From positions 1-16,244 of the forward strand of contig JBNRMU010000128.1 in NCBI GenBank assembly GCA_050309765.1: 16,244 nucleotides of DNA, given 5' to 3'. This document shows positions 7,143 through 14,368 of this stretch, one piece after another (position 1 is the stretch's first letter; each line of letters opens with the position of its first letter). This DNA is from CALWRM01 sp050309765. Lineage in GTDB: Bacteria; Bacillota; Clostridia; Christensenellales; UBA1750. The notes under the pieces are model-generated. The model made no database searches. It worked only from the letters and a program-made list of their open reading frames with translations, and was not told where the DNA came from. The translations under genes and the position numbers were made by a program.

Positions 7143-8249
7143 TTGAGCAAGTGGATCGTCTATGTGCTGGGCGTGTTTTTTGTGCTGGGCGGCCTGGATT
7201 ATCTGCTGGGCAGCCGCATGCAGCTTGGCGATGTGTTCATCGAAACGCTCAAAAAAATGGGCGTGGTCTGCATGGGCGTGATGGGCATCTACTCCTTAGC
7301 GCCTGCGCTGGCGGGTGTGGTGCAAAGGATGGTTTCGCCCCTGGCGCATTTCCTTAAGATGGAGCCGGCGATCTTTCCCTGCATGCTGTTTCCCATCGAC
7401 ATGGGCGGATACAACCTCGGCACCGGCATCATGCAGGACGAGAGGATGGGGCTGTTTGCTTCCATCGTTATCGCCGCTATCTGTGGGGCCAACGTCGGCT
7501 ATACCATCCCCGTGTCGGCGACGATGATCGATAAAAAGTACTTTCCCCAGGTATCGCTGGGGCTTTTGTCCGGCATCGCCTGCATCCCCATCGGCTGCCT
7601 GGCGGGCGCGCTTGCGTTCGGCCTGCCGTTCGGCTACATCGTCTGGAACCTTTTGCCCATGGCGGTGCTGGCGCTGCTGCTGGTGCTGGGCCTTTGGAAA
7701 AAGCCGGATATGATGGTCAAAATATTTATCGTTTTCGGCAAGATACTGGCGGGCATCTCCTGCATAGGCATCCTTTTGCAGGGGATCCGGATGATCTTCG
7801 GCTTTGAGATCATCCCCGGCATGGCGCCCCTGGACGAGTCGCTCGTCATCATCTGCCGCATCGTGTTCACCATGTGCGGCGGCATGTGCCTGATGGCCGT
7901 GCTGCGCCGCTTCTTCGGCAAGGGGCTGCAGAAGCTCGGCGCGCTTATGCACATCGGCGACGCGGCGGTGGTGGGCATGTTCGCCTCCGCGGTGACGGTG
8001 GTGATCCCCTTTTCCGATATGGACAGCGTAGATACCCGCGGGCAGGTGCTGCTTTGCGCCTACGCGGCCGGCGGCGCATTCGTGCTGGGCGGGCAGCTGG
8101 GTTTTATCAGCGAGATGGCGCCGGAGATGATCGGCTGCTTTGTGCTGGCAAAGCTGGTCAGCGGCCTGTGCGGCATTGGCCTTGCCTCGCTGCTGCTGAA
8201 AAACAGGAAGGACATCCCCGATTATTCGCCGCAAGGGAATAAAGCGTAA
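7143..8249 (+). CDS. eutH: EutH-family permease (ethanolamine transporter-like)
   Basis: A 368-residue polytopic membrane protein with about ten hydrophobic segments. It matches my recollection of EutH, the ethanolamine permease of eut operons, through several blocks: FPIDMGGYNLGTGIMQDE near residues 83-100, ANVGYTIPVSATMID at 116-130, SGIACIPIGCLAGAL at 143-157, and FSDMDSVDTRGQVLLCAYA with GGQLGF at 290-321. The start is TTG at 7143, supported by AAGGGGAG nine bases upstream. EutH is thought to move ethanolamine across the membrane. Here no eutBC, eutL/M/N shell or eutVW genes are visible, and the gene is paired instead with a metallo-beta-lactamase-fold hydrolase. Its substrate may be ethanolamine or a related small amine. 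Family membership is firm; the specific substrate is not. Confidence 0.88.
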   Translation: MSKWIVYVLGVFFVLGGLDYLLGSRMQLGDVFIETLKKMGVVCMGVMGIYSLAPALAGVVQRMVSPLAHFLKMEPAIFPCMLFPIDMGGYNLGTGIMQDERMGLFASIVIAAICGANVGYTIPVSATMIDKKYFPQVSLGLLSGIACIPIGCLAGALAFGLPFGYIVWNLLPMAVLALLLVLGLWKKPDMMVKIFIVFGKILAGISCIGILLQGIRMIFGFEIIPGMAPLDESLVIICRIVFTMCGGMCLMAVLRRFFGKGLQKLGALMHIGDAAVVGMFASAVTVVIPFSDMDSVDTRGQVLLCAYAAGGAFVLGGQLGFISEMAPEMIGCFVLAKLVSGLCGIGLASLLLKNRKDIPDYSPQGNKA

Positions 8250-8255
8250 AGCACG

Positions 8256-8867
8256 ATGAAAAAACTGCGCTACGGCAACACGAACACGTTTTATATTCCC
8301 GGCACAAACGGCGGCCTTCTGATCGATACGGACATGGCGGGAACGATGCCGCTGTTTTTCCGGGCGATCAAGGCTGGGGGCGTGGAAACAGGCGGTATTG
8401 CCTATGTGCTTGCCACCCATTATCATCCCGACCACTGCGGCCTGATCGGAAAGCTGCAGGGGCTTGGCGTTAAGCTTTTGCTGATGGATGTGCAAAAGCC
8501 TTATGTGCATTCTGCGGACGGCATCTTCGCGAGGGAAAAGCATACGGACTTTGTGCCCGTGAAGGAAGAAGCCGCCTGCGTGATCGGCTGTGCGCAGAGC
8601 AGGTCGTTTTTGCAAGGCCTTTGCATAGAGGGCGAGATTTTTCCTACGCCCAGCCACAGCGCGGACAGCGTGTCCCTGCTTCTGGACAACGGCGACTGTT
8701 TTGTGGGCGATCTGGAGCCGCTGGAATACCTGGAAGCCTACGAGGGAGGCAATCCCGCGCTGCAGGACGATTGGCGGCGGATTCTGCGGCGTCATCCAGG
8801 GCGCGTGTTTTACGCCCATGCAAACGAGAAGCTGTTTTGGCAAAAGAAAAACGCATCCCCGTTATAA
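8256..8867 (+). CDS. Metallo-beta-lactamase-fold hydrolase
   Basis: A 203-residue cytoplasmic hydrolase of the MBL superfamily. All expected metal ligands are present: HYHPDH at residues 55-60 (His55, His57, Asp59, His60), His134 in TPSHSAD, Asp152 in FVGDL and His188 in YAHAN, so a two-metal site is likely. It opens with the usual beta strands (NTFYIPGTNGGLLIDTD). It starts six bases after the stop of the EutH-like permease, has no strong SD of its own (AAGGGAA about 18 bases upstream) and is probably translated by coupling. The superfamily is broad (thioesterases, phosphodiesterases, lactonases and phospholipase D-type NAPE-PLD among others), so the reaction cannot be named. Pairing suggests it acts on what the permease brings in or on a precursor of it. 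The coding end forms part of the following terminator. Confidence 0.9.
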   Translation: MKKLRYGNTNTFYIPGTNGGLLIDTDMAGTMPLFFRAIKAGGVETGGIAYVLATHYHPDHCGLIGKLQGLGVKLLLMDVQKPYVHSADGIFAREKHTDFVPVKEEAACVIGCAQSRSFLQGLCIEGEIFPTPSHSADSVSLLLDNGDCFVGDLEPLEYLEAYEGGNPALQDDWRRILRRHPGRVFYAHANEKLFWQKKNASPL

Positions 8868-8880
8868 AGGGATGCGTTTT
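8847..8880. terminator. Bidirectional terminator overlapping the MBL gene end
   Basis: AAAACGCATCCC (8848-8859) pairs with GGGATGCGTTTT (8869-8880) around the 9-base loop CGTTATAAA, which contains the TAA stop of the hydrolase gene. A-run and T-run flanks let it work on both strands. It separates the + strand EutH/MBL operon from the - strand nucleosidase gene that ends at 8900. Confidence 0.9.
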
Positions 8881-8899
8881 GTGGCTTTTATATACGGAT

Positions 8900-9583
8900 T
8901 TAGGCCTGCAAAAGGCGGATCAAAAGCTGGGCGGATTGGTGCGAGGACTGTTCCATAAAGGCAGTAAAGCTCATCTCGCCGCCGTCCTCGCCGGGGTCGG
9001 AGATGACGCGCAGGGCGGTATAGGGTACGCCGGCGAGGTAACATACTTGGCCGATGGCGCCTGATTCCATTTCGCAGCATTCCGCATGAAACTGATCGCG
9101 AATCTGTTGCTTGCGGGCGCTGTTGGCGATGAACTGGTCGCCGGAGGCGATGGTGCCGAGTCGGGCGGAAATGCCCAGCTTTTCAGCCAGGGCGAACAGG
9201 CGCGAGGATAGCTCTACATCGCAGGGAAGATAGATTTTTCCCGTGCCGGGAATCTCGCCCAAAGGATCGCCGATGGGGGTGGTGTCAAGGTCGTGCTGAC
9301 AAATGTCTTTGGCGATCACGGTATCCAGGATCTTAAGGTCGGGCGCGACGGCGCCGGCGATGCCGGTGTTTAGGATGCGGTCGGGCCTGACCCTGTCCAG
9401 CATGGCCTGCGCGCAAAGGGCGGCGTTGACCTTGCCGGGATTGCAGAGGGCAAGCGCTACGCGCGATGCGCCGATGCGGCCCAGCAGAAAGCCGCCGCAT
9501 TCCTCATGATCTTCCAAGGCACGGCGGTACAGTTCAAGCTCCGAATCCATGGCGCAGATGATACCGGTGATGCCGCTTAGCAT
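8900..9583 (-). CDS. mtnN: 5'-methylthioadenosine/S-adenosylhomocysteine nucleosidase
   Basis: A 227-residue enzyme of the PNP/UDP phosphorylase superfamily that cleaves adenine from methylthioadenosine and S-adenosylhomocysteine. It recycles the by-products of polyamine synthesis and methylation and can feed the LuxS pathway. Matching landmarks are GIICAMDSE at the N-terminus (Glu15, equivalent to E. coli Glu12), NTGIAGAVAP at 72-81, the metal-free SGDQFI loop at 147-152, EMESGAI at 171-177 (Glu173) and the catalytic Asp196 in RVISD. The length is close to the usual ~230. The start at 9583 has AGGAGG ten bases upstream. It has its own strong promoter (9647-9675) and ends at the shared terminator at 8847-8880, so it is probably monocistronic. 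No frameshift or missing catalytic residue is seen. Confidence 0.95.
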   Translation of the reverse strand: MLSGITGIICAMDSELELYRRALEDHEECGGFLLGRIGASRVALALCNPGKVNAALCAQAMLDRVRPDRILNTGIAGAVAPDLKILDTVIAKDICQHDLDTTPIGDPLGEIPGTGKIYLPCDVELSSRLFALAEKLGISARLGTIASGDQFIANSARKQQIRDQFHAECCEMESGAIGQVCYLAGVPYTALRVISDPGEDGGEMSFTAFMEQSSHQSAQLLIRLLQA

Positions 9584-9646
9584 GAGAAAAACCTCCTGTT
9601 GTTTGCAAATGAAACGCCTGCAGGTTTGCTGCCAAGGCGCAAGGAC

Positions 9647-9675
9647 AGTATACTAAGCGGAATGCAGCTTGTCAA
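9647..9675 (-). promoter_or_regulatory. Sigma-A promoter of mtnN
   Basis: On the - strand, TTGACA (9675-9670), a 17-base spacer and TATACT (9652-9647) give a near-consensus promoter. Transcription should start near 9640, leaving a leader of about 57 bases before the ATG at 9583. The rest of the 9584-9720 gap shows no clear gene. Confidence 0.85.
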
Positions 9676-9720
9676 ACGATCAGATGCGGCTGGACAGGAA
9701 GCAGACCGCCGCACGCACGC

Positions 9721-9984
9721 TTATTTTTTGCCCAGACCGAAGAAGGAAAAACCTTTCTTTTCATCTGGTTCGGAGGAAACGGAAAGCAGTGTATAGCCGG
9801 TTTCGTTGATGGCGGAAAAGAGCTTGCCCTCGTCCAGCGCTTCCTCGGACCACACCTGCGAGAGCCCCTTAATGTGGGAGGACTTGACTTTTTTGACGTT
9901 GAATGCGCGGCGGATGGTATCGTTGATGTGCCCTTCGCACATGGTGCAGGACATGCCGTCGATCTTAAGCGTGGTTTTGATCAT
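9721..9984 (-). CDS. Heavy-metal-associated (HMA) domain protein, probable copper chaperone
   Basis: An 87-residue protein with a single ferredoxin-like HMA domain. The metal-binding loop is GMSCTMCEGHI with Cys13 and Cys16 (MxCxxC), as in CopZ/Atx1 chaperones that carry Cu(I) to P-type ATPases. It differs from CopZ in two ways: the middle reads VKKVKSSHIKG, seen in a family of Clostridia HMA proteins, and it has a charged then Phe/Gly-rich tail (DEKKGFSFFGLGKK). The start at 9984 has AAGGAGGAG upstream. No copper ATPase or CsoR/CopY gene lies in the window, so it stands alone. It has its own consensus-like promoter and a structured leader. A metal chaperone role is well supported; copper rather than another soft metal is inferred from the family. 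Confidence 0.9.
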   Translation of the reverse strand: MIKTTLKIDGMSCTMCEGHINDTIRRAFNVKKVKSSHIKGLSQVWSEEALDEGKLFSAINETGYTLLSVSSEPDEKKGFSFFGLGKK

Positions 9985-10043
9985 GGTGCTCCTCCTTAGG
10001 TGTATACTGGTTAGTTTAGATTAACTGACATGCAAAGAAAAGA

Positions 10044-10081
10044 CCTGCCGTCGGCGCAGATGCGCGGCAAGCTGCCTTGCC
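10044..10081 (-). promoter_or_regulatory. Structured 5' leader of the HMA gene with alternative hairpins
   Basis: Right at the predicted transcript start, GGCAAG (10081-10076) and CTTGCC (10071-10066) form a hairpin with loop GCAG. A second, bulged hairpin uses TGCC (10069-10066) with GGCA (10049-10046) around GCGC-ATCT-GCGC (10065-10054). It is followed by TCTTTTCTTT, a U-rich tail. Both need bases 10069-10066, so they exclude each other, as in an attenuator. No known riboswitch class is recognised. Confidence 0.4.
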
Positions 10082-10086
10082 TTCTT

Positions 10087-10115
10087 ATCATAAGTTGCGC
10101 TGTCGCCTTTGTCAA
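10087..10115 (-). promoter_or_regulatory. Sigma-A promoter of the HMA gene
   Basis: On the - strand, TTGACA (10115-10110), a 17-base spacer and TATGAT (10092-10087) form a near-perfect promoter, about 100 bases before the HMA start codon. The -35 box lies about 30 bases after the stop of the small membrane protein gene of the ger operon. Confidence 0.85.
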
Positions 10116-10145
10116 TAGAGGGTGTTGTACGGCAGGACGGCGGCT

Positions 10146-10313
10146 TTAAGGCAGGGTTTGCCAGAAAAAGAGCAACGCAAGCAGGACAAAAAGGTGCACG
10201 AATAGCCCGCCTGCGCGAGCAAGCAGGGAAGGCGTTTGTTTTTTGAAGCTGTTCAGCAGATACAGCAGGGAAACTACCCAAAGAATGAGCAGAACAATGC
10301 CCAAATAAAGCAC
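10146..10313 (-). CDS. Small two-helix membrane protein, candidate germinant-receptor D subunit
   Basis: A 55-residue open frame that starts with GTG at 10313, seven bases after the stop of the C subunit gene; a TTG at 10304 is an alternative with better SD spacing (AAAGGCGG). The product has two hydrophobic helices, about residues 3-22 (LGIVLLILWVVSLLYLL) and 37-52 (LFVHLFVLLALLFF), joined by a basic linker (NSFKKQTPSLLAR). This matches the small two-helix 'D' proteins (about 55-75 residues) known within or beside Bacillus germinant-receptor operons, which modulate receptor function. It is last in the operon and in the same direction, and composition and spacing support a real gene. I see no specific sequence signature, so the D-subunit assignment rests on size, topology and position. 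Confidence 0.7.
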   Translation of the reverse strand: MLYLGIVLLILWVVSLLYLLNSFKKQTPSLLARAGGLFVHLFVLLALLFFWQTLP

Positions 10314-10320
10314 CGCCTTT

Positions 10321-11544
10321 TTAGGAGATCGAGGCCGCGTTTTGGCGCAGGATAAAGTCTACCGTGACGCAGAATTTGGCGCGCGGGTATTGCTCCGGCC
10401 AGTTGATCCTATCCCAATCGGCAAAGGTCAGGGCGTGCAGACGCGCCCTGCCGGCAAAGTCAACAGGGTCGCAGCCTGCCTGCTGCAGGCGCAGAAGCAA
10501 AGCGGATACATCCTCCAGCAGCTGGGCTTCAACGCGGCTTTCCAGCAGCGATTTATCGATTACCAGGCCGTCCGAAAGGGCGCTGCCTTCCAGGGTAAGC
10601 GATAGGCAGATAAGCGGCGCATCCCCAGTAAGGTCCACGTGGATGCGCGGGGGTTTATGTGCTTCCAGCGCCACTGCATGGGTGGAAGATGTGTCGCTTG
10701 CGTTTAGGATGCCCTGCTCAAAATCGCCCAGACATAGGTTTAGAAGCTGCGTCTCGTATCCGTTTAAAAACAATGCCGGTTGCGTGCCGTTGAACACGGC
10801 CGCACCCAGATAACTGACGGGCAAAACGCTTTTGTAGGGCAGTTCACCGGCCAGGTATTGGGCGGGCTGCTGGCCGCTATTGACGGGCGCTGACAAGGCA
10901 TTTTGGTTGTTGCAGGCGGCAAGAACGGCCACGGCGTCCTGGCCGTGGCTTTGCATGCGGCCGAATAGGTCGCTCAGCGGTGCGTAGGGCACCAGGGACA
11001 TGGACTCCAGCTCCTGAAAGCGCGAATCCTGCGATTTGGAAAGGCGCGTGCCCAGAGCCGGACCGGTGGACTTTAGAACATCCTCTGCGCGGCCAAGACA
11101 GAGAAAGCCCGTTGCACCCGGGCGCAGAAGCCTGGACTGCAGCAGCAGGGAAAGCGTTTCGTACAAAGGGCCGTTTTTAGCAAAGCTTTCGGAGAAATAC
11201 AGACCGCGCAGGTGCAGGAAGGTCACGTCGCGGGGCAGCGCCGCCGCCAGCAGGGTCAGACAGTCGGCCATGCTGTCGCCCTCCACCTGGGTCAACACAT
11301 AGCCGTTTTGCAAAAGCTCGTCGTCCATTTGTTTGGGCGGATCTACGCTTTCGGCGCCGTTGCCGGAGCCCGATTTGCCGATCTCGGGCAGCTGGACGGT
11401 GAAGCGGATGCGCCGCGTTTCGCCCATATCCAGGGCAGCGTTCAGGGCAGGGATCTGGCCGTTGGCCGCGCGGGCATCCTGGCAGGCGCACAGATGCAGA
11501 AGACACAGGCACAACGCGAGCAAAACAAGAAGCTTTTTAGGCAT
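10321..11544 (-). CDS. Spore germination receptor C subunit, Ger(x)C-family lipoprotein
   Basis: A 407-residue lipoprotein subunit of a GerA-type germinant receptor. The start at 11544 is set by GGAGGCAGCGCC before the ATG and gives a lipoprotein signal: KK, a run of Leu/Cys/Ala, then LCAC at residues 18-21, with Cys21 the likely lipidated residue (the Cys at -2 is unusual). The mature part would sit on the outer face of the inner spore membrane. Typical Ger(x)C features are the early MGETRRIRFTVQLP strand, the LLxxGYVLTQVEGDS-like block and the C-terminal domain ending in FADWDRINWPEQYP...AKFCVTVDFILR (usually W...YP and V.V...I...G). The gene overlaps the end of the B subunit gene by 8 bases and is followed seven bases later by the small membrane gene. 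Somewhat divergent, but family and context agree. Confidence 0.88.
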   Translation of the reverse strand: MPKKLLVLLALCLCLLHLCACQDARAANGQIPALNAALDMGETRRIRFTVQLPEIGKSGSGNGAESVDPPKQMDDELLQNGYVLTQVEGDSMADCLTLLAAALPRDVTFLHLRGLYFSESFAKNGPLYETLSLLLQSRLLRPGATGFLCLGRAEDVLKSTGPALGTRLSKSQDSRFQELESMSLVPYAPLSDLFGRMQSHGQDAVAVLAACNNQNALSAPVNSGQQPAQYLAGELPYKSVLPVSYLGAAVFNGTQPALFLNGYETQLLNLCLGDFEQGILNASDTSSTHAVALEAHKPPRIHVDLTGDAPLICLSLTLEGSALSDGLVIDKSLLESRVEAQLLEDVSALLLRLQQAGCDPVDFAGRARLHALTFADWDRINWPEQYPRAKFCVTVDFILRQNAASIS

Positions 11545-12610
11545 GGCGCTGCCTCCTTTTGCGCCTGGCTTTGGCGGCTGCGAGCGGATAGGGCAGCAGC
11601 AGAATCGGCGCACAGAAAAGGTAGAAACTGCGGCCTTCCAGCAGAGCCCGCAGCCACAGGGGCAGGCTTTCCGTCGCCGGCGCGCACAGGCAGCCCAGCA
11701 GCACGGCAAGGGGGAGCAGCAGCACACGCGCGTCGTCTATTTGCAGGGCCTTTGCCAGGCAGCGGGCGCTGTAGCACAACCCGCCCGCGCCGGTGCACAA
11801 CAAAAGCGGTACCCAGGCGAAGACAAACAGCGACTGCAGGCGCTGGAAATAGCGCCAATACCCGCTGAAGGAGGCAAGTTGCTGCAGGGGGTAGGCCGTC
11901 TCTGTGGCGGAACCGGGCGCGTTGAGCAGCGAGTAGGCAAGATAGCCCAGGCAAAGCAAAAGCGTGCTGATGGCTACGGCGCGCACGGCGCCGCGTCCCG
12001 CGTGCTGGACCTTATCAAGCTCGATCAGGGGCAGGAACAGCCACAAAAACGCGGCCGCATCCCTGCCTGCGTTTTTAAGCAGGTACACAGGCCCTTCGCC
12101 GAAAAGGGGAAACAGGTTTACGAGCTTTGCATTGTGCGGCAAAGCAACAATGAGCACGATAAAAAAGAGCATTAGCGCCACTGGCGCGTAAAAGCCAAGC
12201 ATGCGCGTAAAGGCGGCCGGCCCGTAAAAGCTGCCCGGCAAAAGACAGAAAAGCAGCAGCAAAAAGACCAGCGCCCGCGGCGTTAAGGAGAGAATATAGA
12301 CCTCTAGCATGTCCATCAGCCCCCGCAGGCCGACGGCGCTGAGCAGAAGGAAAACCAGGGCGAGAAGCCCCGGGAACAAGCCGGACCAAAGACCAAGCCT
12401 GCCGCAGACCGAAAAGTAATCAAGGCCGCCCGCAAGCCTGAACAAAAGCAGCGCTGCCAAAGCGCCGATTCCCAGGGATAGCAGGGCGGAAAGCCAGGCC
12501 GCGTTTGCGGCGTAGTCGCGGGGCACCGTTTGCGCCGGCACCATCAACTGTGTGAAAACAAGGCCCGCAACAAAGACGAACAGCTCGTGCTCGCCGATCT
12601 TCGTGTTCAT
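11537..12610 (-). CDS. Spore germination receptor B subunit, GerB-type permease
   Basis: A 357-residue membrane protein with about ten helices, belonging to the spore-permease branch of the APC amino-acid transporter superfamily. In GerA-type receptors the B subunit is thought to bind the germinant within the membrane. The start MNTKIGEHELFVFVAGLVFTQ at 12610 is typical of the family (Ixx-E-ffv-l). The ATG overlaps the A subunit stop as ATGA, so the much longer open frame upstream is a shadow of the A gene. Other landmarks are the TM segment with LMVPAQTVPRDYAANAAWLSALLS and the central LWLFLPLIELDKV. The C-terminus is strongly basic (KARRKRRQRHA). It sits between A and C in the usual operon order. 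The germinant cannot be predicted from sequence by eye. Confidence 0.9.
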   Translation of the reverse strand: MNTKIGEHELFVFVAGLVFTQLMVPAQTVPRDYAANAAWLSALLSLGIGALAALLLFRLAGGLDYFSVCGRLGLWSGLFPGLLALVFLLLSAVGLRGLMDMLEVYILSLTPRALVFLLLLFCLLPGSFYGPAAFTRMLGFYAPVALMLFFIVLIVALPHNAKLVNLFPLFGEGPVYLLKNAGRDAAAFLWLFLPLIELDKVQHAGRGAVRAVAISTLLLCLGYLAYSLLNAPGSATETAYPLQQLASFSGYWRYFQRLQSLFVFAWVPLLLCTGAGGLCYSARCLAKALQIDDARVLLLPLAVLLGCLCAPATESLPLWLRALLEGRSFYLFCAPILLLPYPLAAAKARRKRRQRHA

Positions 12611-14208
12611 GAGCGATTCCCCCCTTTTGCTTGCCAACTCCGGGTACTTTCCGTGCGCACGACCTGGCGCGGTCGAAACATGGGCGGCACATAGCGCTGC
12701 CAAAACAGCGGAAAACGCAGGATGAGGTCCGGATTGTGGCGAGATTTGGGTGCAAAGGGTGCAAATACCGGCACGCCGAAGCTTTCCAGCGCGCAATCGC
12801 AGAAAAGGAACAGCGTGAGCAGCGCGGCGATGCCGGCAAAGCCGAAAAAGGCGGAGATCACCACATACAGCGCACGGCGGATGCGCAGCGCAATGGAAAG
12901 GGAATAGTCCGGCAGGGCAAAGGTGCCAAGGCCCGTGATGGATACGATGATGATGAGCGCGGGGCTTATGAGGTTGGCGGAAACGGCGGCCTGACCAAGC
13001 ACGAGCGCGCCGATGATGCCGAGGGTGGAGCCCATGTAACCGGGCATGCGGATGGAAGCCTCGTTGATGAGATCGAAAACCAACTGCATGAGCAAAAGCT
13101 CCAGCGTGACGGAAAAGGGTACCATCGCGTGCCCCTCCAGCAGGGAGGTGAGCAGCTCCGGCGGCAAAAGCTCCTGGTGAAACAGCAGCATGGCATTGTA
13201 CAGCGAGGGCAAAAACAGGGCGATCAAAACGCCGGCAAAGCGGATGAGGCGGTTGAAGCTTCCGTACTGCCAGCGCAGCGAATGATCTTCGCTGGTGTGG
13301 AAAAAAGCTGCCAGCGTGGCCGGGGCAGCGATCACATGGGGCGAATTGTCGTACACCAGCAGCACCGCGCCGTCCAGCAGAAAGGAGGCCGCACGATCCG
13401 GCCGCTCGGTGAGCAGGAGCTGGGGCAGCAGGGCGAAGGGTCTGTCCTCGATCAGTTGGGCAAGCTCGCCTGCGGAAAAGACCATGTCGGATTGTATGGC
13501 GGCAACGCGGCGGCGGACCTCTGCGATCAGAGCCTCGTTGGTGAGGTTTTCCATGTAGCACAGGGCAAGGGGCGTGTTGCCCTTTTTGCCGACGGAGACG
13601 AACTCCGTGATAAGGTCCGGGCTTTTGACCATGCGCCGCAGCATGGAAAGATTTGTGCGCATGTTTTCGTTGAAGGCCTGGTGCGGCCCCAGAATGACGG
13701 ATTCTGTCACAGGCTGCTGCACACCGCGGGTGGAAAAACCTTGCATTTCACACAAAACGGCGCAGGGACAGCCATCCAGCAGCACGGCGAAATTGCCGAG
13801 GAGGATAAAACGGGCGACGGCCTGCGGGTCCGTTTCCAACTGGCCGGTACCGGTGGGAAGTACCGTTTCCAGCAGCTCCTTTGCATAGTCTTTGGGCGCA
13901 CGCACAAGGGGCGGGGCCTTTTGCAGCGCCCGTAACGCCACATCCTCCAGATCGACGCGGCTTGTCATGCCGTCGATGTGCAAAACCGCGCAGCGCGTGC
14001 GGCCAAGCAGCAGCTCGCGCACGACGTAATCCTTGTTCTTAGGCGCATGGAAGATGGCTGCCAGAACGGACAGGGCCTCGTCCAGCGATTCCGGCAGGGC
14101 GGCGGGAATGTCTTCCCGCGTTGGCGGATTGGGGGAGGGAATATGGAAGGAGGCGGGAGGAACAGAGTAACGCAGCAGCCTCAAAAAGGGCAGACGCGGC
14201 GGTTTCAT
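12607..14208 (-). CDS. Spore germination receptor A subunit, GerA family
   Basis: A 533-residue A subunit of a germinant receptor, which oligomerises in the inner spore membrane and is proposed to form the ion channel. I start it at ATG 14208 because GGGAGGT ends six bases before; the ATG at 14214 would leave no spacing. The soluble N-terminal region (about 1-300) contains family blocks such as DYVVRELLLG, GQLETD, QGFSTRGVQQPVTESVILGPHQAFNENMRTNLSMLRR and DRPFALLPQLLLTERPDRAASFLLDGAVLLVYDNSP. The membrane part (about 315-480) has SLYNAMLLFHQELLP, FDLINEASIRMPGYMGSTLGIIGALVLGQAAVSANLISPALIIIVSITGLG. The C-terminal tail is Pro/Arg-rich. It is first in a four-gene operon and has a sigma-G-like promoter. 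The family assignment is very firm. Confidence 0.96.
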   Translation of the reverse strand: MKPPRLPFLRLLRYSVPPASFHIPSPNPPTREDIPAALPESLDEALSVLAAIFHAPKNKDYVVRELLLGRTRCAVLHIDGMTSRVDLEDVALRALQKAPPLVRAPKDYAKELLETVLPTGTGQLETDPQAVARFILLGNFAVLLDGCPCAVLCEMQGFSTRGVQQPVTESVILGPHQAFNENMRTNLSMLRRMVKSPDLITEFVSVGKKGNTPLALCYMENLTNEALIAEVRRRVAAIQSDMVFSAGELAQLIEDRPFALLPQLLLTERPDRAASFLLDGAVLLVYDNSPHVIAAPATLAAFFHTSEDHSLRWQYGSFNRLIRFAGVLIALFLPSLYNAMLLFHQELLPPELLTSLLEGHAMVPFSVTLELLLMQLVFDLINEASIRMPGYMGSTLGIIGALVLGQAAVSANLISPALIIIVSITGLGTFALPDYSLSIALRIRRALYVVISAFFGFAGIAALLTLFLFCDCALESFGVPVFAPFAPKSRHNPDLILRFPLFWQRYVPPMFRPRQVVRTESTRSWQAKGGNRS

Positions 14209-14246
14209 CGGCATACCTCCCTTTGGATAGTGCGGAAATCTGCATT

Positions 14247-14277
14247 TAGTATGGAGATGGATGGGACGAAGTATGCA
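14247..14277 (-). promoter_or_regulatory. Sigma-G (forespore) promoter of the ger operon
   Basis: On the - strand, TGCATA (14277-14272) fits the sigma-G -35 pattern (G-N-A-T-R). An 18-base spacer follows, then CATACTA (14253-14247), which fits the -10 pattern CATnnTA exactly. The predicted start near 14240 is about 30 bases before the A subunit ATG. Germinant-receptor operons of known spore formers are transcribed by sigma-G, so the match fits the genes it drives. Confidence 0.72.
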
Positions 14278-14368
14278 GGGAGCATTGTTCACCCGATTTT
14301 AATGCAAAGAAGGTGGGCGTATGCTATACTCAAATCGATTTATAATGAAAAAAGAGAAGGTGCAGAGC

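Noticed and set aside
7296..8843. A 515-codon - strand open frame covering eutH and the hydrolase gene
   Set aside because: His/Gln/Arg-rich with no domain. It is antisense to two genes with conserved motifs and crosses their junction, so it is a shadow.
10021..10281. An 86-codon - strand frame overlapping the HMA leader
   Set aside because: It covers the strong HMA promoter and most of the better-supported 55-residue membrane gene in another frame, has no SD, and shows no domain.
12611..13561. Long N-terminal extension of the GerB open frame (674 codons in total)
   Set aside because: The extension is Arg/His/Ala-rich and overlaps the A subunit gene. The family start MNTKIGEHEL at 12610 with an ATGA overlap explains the real gene.
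12631..13935. A 434-codon + strand open frame across the GerA subunit gene
   Set aside because: Antisense shadow of a well-conserved gene, with no recognisable domain or ribosome binding site.
14321..14368. Longer N-terminus of the C39-like protein (ATG 14321)
   Set aside because: Not excluded, since AAGGTGG precedes it, but the extra 16 residues look unstructured and the ATG at 14369 has better SD spacing and is followed directly by the membrane anchor.
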